Positions 47,934 through 54,187 of a DNA stretch of 54,187 bases are shown piece after piece. Position 1 is the stretch's first letter, and each line of letters begins with the position of its first letter. The stretch lies in the NCBI RefSeq assembly GCF_024127895.1, contig NZ_JAMYBK010000028.1, positions 1 to 54,187 of the forward strand. The letters are read 5' to 3'. Source of the DNA: Pseudomonas guariconensis. GTDB lineage: Bacteria; Pseudomonadota; Gammaproteobacteria; Pseudomonadales; Pseudomonadaceae. The notes under the pieces were generated by a model. It had not been told where the DNA came from and ran no database searches. It saw nothing but the letters and a program-made list of their open reading frames with translations. The position numbers were made by a program, and so were the translations under genes.

Positions 47934-49349
47934 TCAGTGCGCGCTGGCCAGTGTCTCAGGCTGCCAGCCGCCACCGAGCGCCTTGTAGATGGCCACGATG
48001 CCCTGGTACAGCTCGACCTCGCCCTGGGCCTGGGCATCCTCGGCGCCCAGCCGTTCGCGCTCGGCATCGAGCAGCACCAGGTAGTCCACCGTCCCCTCGC
48101 GGTAGCGCACCGAGGCCAGGTCCGCCGCCTTGCGGCTGGCCTCGCTCTGGCGTATCAGCGCCAGCAGGCGTTGCTGGCGCTTGCCGTAATCGCTGAAGGC
48201 ATTGGCCGACTCTTCCAGGGCCAGCAGCACCTGCTGCTCGTAGTTGGCCAGGGCGCCCTCGGCATCGGCCTTGGCGCCGCGCAGGCGGGCGCGCACGCTG
48301 CCCAGGTCGAAGGCCGCCCAGGTAATGCTCGGGCCCAGTGCCCAGGCATTGGCCGCCGACGAGCCGATCTGCGAACCACGGGCGGCGGTAAAGCCGAGAA
48401 AGCCGCTGAGGCTGACCCGGGGGAACAGGTCGGCGGTGGCCACGCCGACAGTGGCCGTGGCCGCGGCCAGTTGCCGTTCGGCGCTGCGGATGTCCGGGCG
48501 GCGGCGCAGCAGTTCGCCCGGGTCGCCCACCGGCAGGGCCTTGGTGATCGCCGGCAACTGCCGGGGCGAGAGGTCGACACCCAGGTTGTCGGGGCGCTGG
48601 CCAAGCAGGGTGGCGATGCGGTTGCGCGCGCGCACCTGCTCGGCCTGCAACTGCGGCACGGTGGCCTCGACGGCCGCCAGACGCGCATCGGCACGGACCA
48701 CGTCCAGTTCGTTGCCGACCCCGGCATCGCGCAGGGTTTCGGTGATGCTGCGCGATTCCTGCTGGGTCTTGAGGTTGGCCAGGGCGATCTTTTCACGCAG
48801 CTGCGCACCACGCAGTTGGCCATAGGCGTCCACCAGCTCGGCGATCAGGCTGACCTGCAACTGCTGCAGATCGGCCGCGGCCGCGGCTTCCTGGGCTTCG
48901 CTGGCCTCGATCTGGCGTTGGATGCGGCCGAACAGGTCGAGCTCCCAGGCCATGTCCAGGCCCAGGTCATAGCGCTCGCTGTTGACCCGCCGCTCGGTCT
49001 GGCCTGGCACCTGGCCCTTGCCGATCTCGCTGCTGGCGCGGCTGGTGACCACCGGGAACGGGTCGTTCTCGGCATCCTCGCGGATCGCCCGTGCCGCCTT
49101 GAGCCGGGCGAAGGCCACGCGCAGGTCGCGGTTGCCTTGCAGCGAGGCCTGCACCAGCTGGTTCAGCACCGGGTCGTCGAACTGCTTCCACCACAGGCGC
49201 TCGAAGCGGTCGCGGTCGAAGGCCTTGGCCTGCACCGCGCTGTCGAAACGCGCAGGCTCGGTGGCCGGTGCCTGGTAGTCCGGGCCCACCGCGCAGGCCG
49301 CCAGGGCCAGCGCCAGCAGGCTCGGGGTCAGGGGTTTGAGCAGGTTCAT
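47934..49349 (-). CDS. oprN: Outer-membrane efflux channel OprN
   Basis: A 471-residue outer-membrane factor of the TolC/OprM family. The lipoprotein signal is MNLLKPLTPSLLALALAACA with lipobox LAAC. Two outer-membrane-factor repeats follow, with long periplasmic helices (VAFARLKAARAIREDAEN, WELDLFGRIQRQIEASEAQE, RRRPDIRSAERQLAAATATV, YGKRQQRLLALIRQSEASRK). It forms the trimeric exit duct for MexEF. Its ATG overlaps the mexF stop (ATGA at 49346-49349), so it is translated with the pump. A strong terminator follows. Confidence 0.94.
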   Translation of the reverse strand: MNLLKPLTPSLLALALAACAVGPDYQAPATEPARFDSAVQAKAFDRDRFERLWWKQFDDPVLNQLVQASLQGNRDLRVAFARLKAARAIREDAENDPFPVVTSRASSEIGKGQVPGQTERRVNSERYDLGLDMAWELDLFGRIQRQIEASEAQEAAAAADLQQLQVSLIAELVDAYGQLRGAQLREKIALANLKTQQESRSITETLRDAGVGNELDVVRADARLAAVEATVPQLQAEQVRARNRIATLLGQRPDNLGVDLSPRQLPAITKALPVGDPGELLRRRPDIRSAERQLAAATATVGVATADLFPRVSLSGFLGFTAARGSQIGSSAANAWALGPSITWAAFDLGSVRARLRGAKADAEGALANYEQQVLLALEESANAFSDYGKRQQRLLALIRQSEASRKAADLASVRYREGTVDYLVLLDAERERLGAEDAQAQGEVELYQGIVAIYKALGGGWQPETLASAH

Positions 49350-52300
49350 GCATGGCTCTCCAGCGGTTGTGCGGGGGCGGCCTTGCGGGCCTGCCGGCGC
49401 TCGACGAAACGGCGGATCAGGAAGAAGAACACCGGGGTCAGGAACAGGCCGAACACGGTCACCCCGATCATCCCCGAGAACACCGCGACCCCCATGGCAT
49501 GGCGCATCTCGGCACCGGCGCCGGAGGAGAACACCAGCGGCACCACCCCCATGATGAAGGCGATCGAGGTCATCAGGATCGGCCGCAAGCGCAGGCGGCA
49601 GGCTTCCAGTACCGCGGCCAGCGGGTCGAGGCCCTCGGCCTGCTTGTCCTTGGCGAACTCGACGATGAGGATGGCGTTCTTGCACGCCAGGCCCACCAGC
49701 ACGATCAGGCCGATCTGGGTGAAGATGTTGTTGTCGCTGCCAGAGAGGATCACCCCGGTGATGGCCGACAGTAGGGTCATCGGCACGATCAGGATCACCG
49801 CCAGCGGCAGGCTCCAGCTCTCGTACTGGGCGGCCAGCACCAGGAAGGCCAGCAGCACGCAGAGCGGGAAGACGAACAGCGCGGTGTTGCCCGCCAGGAT
49901 CTGCTGGTAGGTCAGGTCGGTCCATTCGAAGGTCATGCCGTTGGGCAACTCCTCGCGCAGCAGTTTCTCCATCGCCGCCTCGGCCTGGCCGGAGCTGTAG
50001 CCGGGCGCCGCGGCGCCGTTGATCTCGGCGGTGATGAAGCCGTTGTAGTGCATGACCCGGTCAGGCCCGGAGGTGTCGCTGACCTTGATGAAGGTCGCCA
50101 GTGGAATCATCTCGCCCAGGTTGTTGCGCACCTTCAACTGGCCGATCTGCTCGGCATCGAGGCGGAACTGCTGCTCGGCCTGGACGTTGACCTGGTAGGT
50201 ACGGCCGAAGCGGTTGAAGTCGTTGGTGTACAACGAGCCCAGGTAGATCTGCAGGGTCTCGAAGATGTCGTTGATGGCCACGCCGTGGGTCTTGGCCTTC
50301 TCCCGGTCGATGGCGGCATCGACCTGCGGCACGTTGACCTGGTAGCTGGTGAACAGGCCCGCCAGTTCCGGCACCTCCTGGCTCTTGGCGATGATGTGCT
50401 GGGTCTCCTTGTACAGCGCCTCGTAGCCCAGGTTGCCGCGGTCCTCGATCTGCAGGCGGAAGCCGCCGATGGTGCCCAGGCCCTGCACGGGCGGTGGCGG
50501 GAAGATCGCGATGTAGGCGTCCTGGATGTCGGCGAACTTGGCGTTCAGCGCCGCGGCGATGGCAGCGGCCGACTGGCTCGGGTCCTTACGCTCGTCGAAC
50601 GGCTTGAGCGGGGTGAACACGATGCCGCTGTTGGGGCTGTTGGTGAAACCGTTGATCGACAGGCCCGGGAAGGCCACCGAGTCGGCCACCCCCGGTTGTT
50701 CCAGGGCGATCTCGCTCATCTTCTTGATCACCGCCTCGGTGCGGTCGAGGCTGGCGGCATCCGGCAGTTGGGCGAAGGCCACCAGGTACTGCTTGTCCTG
50801 CGCCGGGACGAAGCCGGTCGGGGTGGACGAGAAGCCCAGGTAGGTCAGGCCCATGAGCCCGGCATAGACGAACAGGGCGATGCCGCTGGAGCGGATGACC
50901 CGGCGCACGCCGCCGACATAGCGGTTGCTGGCGCGATCGAAGAAACGGTTGAACGGGGCGAACAGCCAGCCGCCGAACAGCCGCTCGAGCAGGCGCGAGA
51001 AACGGTCCTTGGGCGCATGGTGTTCCTTGAGCAGCACGGCGGCCAAGGCCGGCGACAGGGTCAGCGAGTTGAACGCCGAGATCACCGTGGAAATGGCGAT
51101 GGTCAGGGCGAATTGCTTGTAGAACTGCCCGGTGAGGCCGGAGATGAACGCCGCCGGCACGAACACCGCACACAGCACCAGGGCGGTGGCGATGATCGGC
51201 CCGGTCACTTCGCTCATGGCCTTCTGCGTCGCCTCCAGGGGCTTGAGGCCCAGGCCGATGTTGCGCTCGACGTTCTCCACCACGACGATGGCGTCGTCCA
51301 CCACGATACCGATGGCCAGCACCAGGCCGAACAGCGACAGGGCATTGAGCGAGAAGCCGAACAGGTGCATCACCGCGAAGGTACCGATCAGCGAGACCGG
51401 CACGGCCATCAGCGGGATGATCGAGGCGCGCCAGGTCTGCAGGAACAGGATCACCACCAGCACCACCAGCACCAGGGCCTCGAACAGGGTGTGCACCACC
51501 GCCTCGATGGAGCCGCGGACGAACACGGTCGGGTCATAGACGATGCTGTAGTCCATGCCTTCGGGGAAGTCCTTCTTCAGCTCGGCCATCTTCGCCCGCA
51601 CCTCGTCGGAGATCTCGATGGCGTTGGAGCCCGGGCGCTGGAAGATCGGAATGGCCACCGCCGGCTGGTTGTTCAGCAGCGAGCGCAGGGCGTACTGGCT
51701 GGAGCCCAGCTCGATGCGGGCGATGTCCTTCAGGCGGGTGATCTCGCCGTCGCTGCCGGCGCGGATGATGATGTTCTCGAATTCTTCCTCGTTGACCAGG
51801 CGGCCCTGGGTGTTGATCGACAGCTGGAAGCTGGTCGAGCCTGGGGCGGGCGGTGCGCCCAGCTGGCCGGCGGCGACCTGGCGGTTCTGCTCGCGGATCG
51901 CCGCGACCACGTCGCTGGCGGTCAGGTTGCGCGAGGCGGTCTTGTTCGGGTCGAGCCATACCCGCAGGGAGTAGTCGCCCATGCCGAACAGTTGCACGTC
52001 ACCCACGCCGCCCAGGCGCGCCAGCTCGTCCTTGATGTTGAGGATGGCGTAGTTGGACAGGTACAGCATGTCGTAGCGGTCGTCCGGCGAGGTCAGGTGC
52101 ACGACCATGGTCAGGTCGGGCGAGGCCTTGTCGACGGTGATGCCGATGCGCGTCACTTCCTCGGGCAGCTTGGGCTGGGTCCGGGTGACGCGGTTCTGTA
52201 CCTGCACCTGGGCGTTGTCCAGGTCGGTGCCCAGGGCGAAGGTGATGGTCAGGGTCAGCTTGCCATCGGCGGTCGACTGGGAGGACATGTACAGCATGTT

Positions 52301-52525
52301 CTCGACGCCGGTGATGGCCTGCTCCAGGGGCGCGGCGACGGTCTCGCCGATCACCTTGGGGTTGGCGCCGGGGAAGTTGGCGCGCACCACCACGGTCGGC
52401 GGCACCACTTCAGGGTATTCGCTGATCGGCAACTGGAACAGCGAGATGCCCCCGGCGATCACCAGCACCAGCGAGAGGACGGCGGCGAAGATCGGCCGGG
52501 TGATGAAGAATTTCGAAAAGTTCAT
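49346..52525 (-). CDS. mexF: RND multidrug efflux transporter MexF
   Basis: A 1059-residue HAE1-type RND proton/drug antiporter, close to the 1062 residues of P. aeruginosa MexF. It starts MNFSKFFITRPIFAAVLSLV (TM1). The first periplasmic loop follows, then TM2-6 with the proton-relay aspartates in GIVVDDAIVVVENVERNIGL (about 403-422), a second loop, and TM8-12 with LVGLACKNAILIVEFAKDKQ. It exports chloramphenicol, fluoroquinolones, trimethoprim and quinolone signal precursors in P. aeruginosa; the same range is expected here. The gap to mexE is 12 bp, and the stop overlaps oprN, giving one operon. Confidence 0.95.
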   Translation of the reverse strand: MNFSKFFITRPIFAAVLSLVLVIAGGISLFQLPISEYPEVVPPTVVVRANFPGANPKVIGETVAAPLEQAITGVENMLYMSSQSTADGKLTLTITFALGTDLDNAQVQVQNRVTRTQPKLPEEVTRIGITVDKASPDLTMVVHLTSPDDRYDMLYLSNYAILNIKDELARLGGVGDVQLFGMGDYSLRVWLDPNKTASRNLTASDVVAAIREQNRQVAAGQLGAPPAPGSTSFQLSINTQGRLVNEEEFENIIIRAGSDGEITRLKDIARIELGSSQYALRSLLNNQPAVAIPIFQRPGSNAIEISDEVRAKMAELKKDFPEGMDYSIVYDPTVFVRGSIEAVVHTLFEALVLVVLVVILFLQTWRASIIPLMAVPVSLIGTFAVMHLFGFSLNALSLFGLVLAIGIVVDDAIVVVENVERNIGLGLKPLEATQKAMSEVTGPIIATALVLCAVFVPAAFISGLTGQFYKQFALTIAISTVISAFNSLTLSPALAAVLLKEHHAPKDRFSRLLERLFGGWLFAPFNRFFDRASNRYVGGVRRVIRSSGIALFVYAGLMGLTYLGFSSTPTGFVPAQDKQYLVAFAQLPDAASLDRTEAVIKKMSEIALEQPGVADSVAFPGLSINGFTNSPNSGIVFTPLKPFDERKDPSQSAAAIAAALNAKFADIQDAYIAIFPPPPVQGLGTIGGFRLQIEDRGNLGYEALYKETQHIIAKSQEVPELAGLFTSYQVNVPQVDAAIDREKAKTHGVAINDIFETLQIYLGSLYTNDFNRFGRTYQVNVQAEQQFRLDAEQIGQLKVRNNLGEMIPLATFIKVSDTSGPDRVMHYNGFITAEINGAAAPGYSSGQAEAAMEKLLREELPNGMTFEWTDLTYQQILAGNTALFVFPLCVLLAFLVLAAQYESWSLPLAVILIVPMTLLSAITGVILSGSDNNIFTQIGLIVLVGLACKNAILIVEFAKDKQAEGLDPLAAVLEACRLRLRPILMTSIAFIMGVVPLVFSSGAGAEMRHAMGVAVFSGMIGVTVFGLFLTPVFFFLIRRFVERRQARKAAPAQPLESHA

Positions 52526-52537
52526 GGGTGTCGTTCC

Positions 52538-53779
52538 TTAACCGCGCGGTGCCTGGGCACTGGCGACTTTCACGCTGGAACCGGCCACCGCTGGCGCCGG
52601 GTTGCTGGCCTCCAGGGCCTGGCGCTGGCGGGCGAGGGTGGCGAGGGTTTCCTCGCTGGCCATCGGTGTTTCCTCGGGGGTGACCGGCGAGCCGGGGCGC
52701 ACCCGCTGCAGGCCCTTGACCACGATGCGGTCGTCCTTGTGCAGGCCGTTGCGCACGATGCGCAGGCCTTCGAGTTTCGGGCCCAGCTCCACGGCGCGGT
52801 AGGTCGCCTTGTTGTCCTCGTCCATGACCAGCACGAACTTCTTGCCAAGGTCGGTACCCACGGCCTCGTCGTTGATCAGTACCGCCGAGTAGGTGGCGCT
52901 GCCGACCAGCTTCAGGCGCGCGTACAGGCCCGGGGTGAACTGGCCGTCGCGGTTGTCGAACACCGCCCGGCCACGGATGGTGCCGGTGCGCGGGTTGACC
53001 TGGTTGTCGACGAAGTTCATCTGGCCCAGGTGCGGGTTGCCAGCCTCGTTGGACAGGCCCAGGTACACCGGGGTGCTCTGGCCGCGCTGGCCGTTGCGGG
53101 CCAGTTGGCTGTACTTGAGGTAGACGCGCTCGTCGGCGTCGAAGTAGGCATACACCTTGTCGGTGGACACCACCGTGGTCAGCGGCGTGACGTCGGCGGT
53201 GACGATGTTGCCGGCGGTGTACTCGGCGCGGCTGACGCGGCCACTGATCGGCGCGGTGACACGGGTGAAGCTCAGGTTCAGGCGGGCCAGGTCCAGTTGT
53301 GCCTGGATCGCCGCGACACCGGCACGGGCTTCGGCGGCGGCGCTGCTGCGCGACTCGGCAAGCTCTGCGGAGATGGCGTTGCTGTCGCGCAGGCGTTCGC
53401 CACGGCGGGCCTCGTTCTCGCTGCGGATGGCGGTGGCGCGGGCCTGTTGCAACTGCGCCTCGAGGCGGCGGACCTCGGCCTGGAACGGGCGTGGGTCGAT
53501 CTGGAACAGCAGGTCGCCTTGCTTGACCTGGGCGCCTTCGGTGAAGGCCACCTGGTCGATCTGCCCGGAGACGCGCGGGCGTACCTCGACGGTTTCCGGT
53601 GCTTCCAGGCGGCCGGTGAACTCGTCCCATTCATTGATCGGCTGTTCGATCACCTTGGCCACGCTGACCTTGGGCGCGGCGGGGGCCTGCGCGGCGTCCG
53701 GGGTTCGGCCGCAGGCACTGATCACCAGCACTGCCAGGACAGCGAGGGGATAGCGCAAGGGTTTGAGTGATTGTTCCAT
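52538..53779 (-). CDS. mexE: RND membrane fusion protein MexE
   Basis: A 413-residue periplasmic lipoprotein adaptor. The signal peptide is MEQSLKPLRYPLAVLAVLVI with lipobox ISAC. It has the lipoyl half-motifs VRPRVSGQIDQVAFTEGAQV and FTRVTAPISGRVSRAEYTAG, a Gln/Arg/Ala-rich helical hairpin between them, and the beta-barrel with QVNPRTGTIRGRAVFDNRDG. It is the first gene of mexEF-oprN. I chose the ATG at 53779 because it opens the signal peptide and has GGAG upstream; an ATG 15 bp earlier is possible. A candidate MexT box lies 78-101 bp upstream. Confidence 0.93.
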   Translation of the reverse strand: MEQSLKPLRYPLAVLAVLVISACGRTPDAAQAPAAPKVSVAKVIEQPINEWDEFTGRLEAPETVEVRPRVSGQIDQVAFTEGAQVKQGDLLFQIDPRPFQAEVRRLEAQLQQARATAIRSENEARRGERLRDSNAISAELAESRSSAAAEARAGVAAIQAQLDLARLNLSFTRVTAPISGRVSRAEYTAGNIVTADVTPLTTVVSTDKVYAYFDADERVYLKYSQLARNGQRGQSTPVYLGLSNEAGNPHLGQMNFVDNQVNPRTGTIRGRAVFDNRDGQFTPGLYARLKLVGSATYSAVLINDEAVGTDLGKKFVLVMDEDNKATYRAVELGPKLEGLRIVRNGLHKDDRIVVKGLQRVRPGSPVTPEETPMASEETLATLARQRQALEASNPAPAVAGSSVKVASAQAPRG

Positions 53780-53856
53780 GGAGAACTCCGCCAATGTATA
53801 GAGATAGTGGGCGGATTCTGCGGGGCTGGCGCGTGGGGAACGAATCGAATGGGGCG

Positions 53857-53880
53857 AAGGTTATTATCACGCGCAATGAT
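53857..53880 (-). promoter_or_regulatory. Candidate MexT box upstream of mexE
   Basis: On the minus strand ATCATTGCGCGTGAT is followed four bases later by ACCTT. This matches 11 of 15 fixed positions of the consensus ATCA-N5-GTCGAT-N4-ACYAT as I remember it, and contains both ATC-N9-GAT, the NodD-like pattern, and a perfect ATCA/TGAT dyad. It lies 78-101 bp before the mexE start. The 200 bp further right (53881-54078) hold nothing I can recognise. Confidence 0.6.
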
Positions 53881-54078
53881 ATGTCCGCTGGTGGGTAGGT
53901 CTGTTAGGAGTTCGGCGCCAAGGGCGTGCTCTATACACTGTGCGGGTTGGCGTTGGTGAACCTGGTTGCAGATCGTGCGCAGGCAGGACTGAGCTGGGGT
54001 TGAGGTTCCAGTCTAGTGGTGCCAGGGGCGGCGCTGTCTGTCAGCGGAGGATTTGGTGAACTTGCAGCCCCTTCGCGG

Positions 54079-54187
54079 AGGGTGTCAGAAATTTTGTGTT
54101 CGGGCATAACATGAGTAAGAGGTGCATGTATGCCAACCAAAAAGAAACCCTTGCGTGACCTGCCCAAAATCCCCAAAGAGCTGCTGG
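54079..54187 (+). mobile_element. Left end of an IS256-family insertion sequence (cut by window)
   Basis: The sequence changes character at about 54079: GAGGGTGTCAGAAATTTTGT resembles the terminal inverted repeats of IS256-family elements (GG-T-TGTC-GAAATTTTGTG type), and the transposase frame begins 50 bp inside. The right end and target duplication are outside the window, so the exact border is uncertain. It lies about 300 bp upstream of mexE in divergent orientation. Confidence 0.75.
54130..54187 (+). CDS. IS256-family transposase, N-terminal fragment
   Basis: The first 19 codons read MPTKKKPLRDLPKIPKELL, which matches my memory of the N-terminus of Pseudomonas IS256-family (Mutator-type DDE) transposases. 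The frame is open to the window edge, so the rest lies to the right. It reads away from the mexEF-oprN operon. Confidence 0.75.
   Translation, partial: MPTKKKPLRDLPKIPKELL

Noticed and set aside
50048..53770. A 1240-codon open frame on the + strand opposite mexF and mexE
   Set aside because: It is antisense to two certain efflux genes, its translation is low-complexity (rich in Gly, Arg, His, Asp) and it has no family features; long shadow frames are normal at this GC content.
1..54187. CRISPR arrays or rRNA operons
   Set aside because: No regularly spaced repeats with unique spacers and no rRNA-like sequence seen on reading through the window.

Overview
The window is high-GC chromosomal DNA from a gamma-proteobacterium, almost certainly a Pseudomonas of the P. 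putida group. The reasons are near-verbatim MexT/MexS/MexEF-OprN proteins, a Gcd glucose dehydrogenase beside an OprB porin, a PobA/AraC-type pair, P. putida-type REP repeats, and a CrcY-like sRNA between mvaB and an mgtC-family gene. As far as I recall, the stretch from pgm to pobA follows the gene order of P. putida KT2440. Genes are dense, mostly with conventional ribosome sites, and no tRNA, rRNA or CRISPR array is visible.

Layout. 0-1.6 kb: a complete P4-type integrase with a perfect inverted repeat in its promoter, the edge of an integrated element. 1.6-3.8 kb: divergent mexT and mexS. 4.2-7.0 kb: an unrecognised protein translationally coupled to a MocR-like regulator that has lost its PLP lysine, preceded by AT-rich DNA with dyads. 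7.1-11.0 kb: a two-gene DNA-repair operon (FAN1-like VRR-NUC nuclease and an XPD/DinG-like helicase with an N-terminal nuclease-like domain) behind a LexA box. 11.1-17.8 kb: pgm, a chemoreceptor, a NhaC-type antiporter and an orphan FecR. 17.9-23.7 kb: acyl-CoA dehydrogenase and acyl-CoA ligase divergent from a FixL/FixJ-like two-component pair. 23.7-27.0 kb: MarR regulator and EmrAB-like efflux pump. 27.0-30.1 kb: SDR, a palindromic MITE-like element on its stop codon, a PdxR/MocR regulator and a DUF3203-like protein.

30.1-34.8 kb is the regulatory core: an MgtC-family protein, then a CrcY-like sRNA on the minus strand with a sigma-54 promoter and CbrB-like dyad, then mvaB, liuR, an AraC regulator and pobA. 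pobA and the APC permease at 36.5-37.9 kb both carry A-rich CA motifs (AACAACAA type) next to their start codons, so they are candidate targets of the Crc/Hfq repression that CrcY would relieve. 34.8-45.3 kb: ankyrin protein, LysR, APC permease, an OprB porin frameshifted in a C8 tract, gcd, cupin, LysE exporter, GlxA-type AraC regulator and CAP-domain protein. 45.6-54.2 kb: a TonB receptor, mexE-mexF-oprN with its terminator and a candidate MexT box, and the first 108 bp of an IS256-family element cut by the window end.

The two ends belong together functionally: MexT/MexS at the left are expected to control the MexEF-OprN pump at the right, about 45 kb away.
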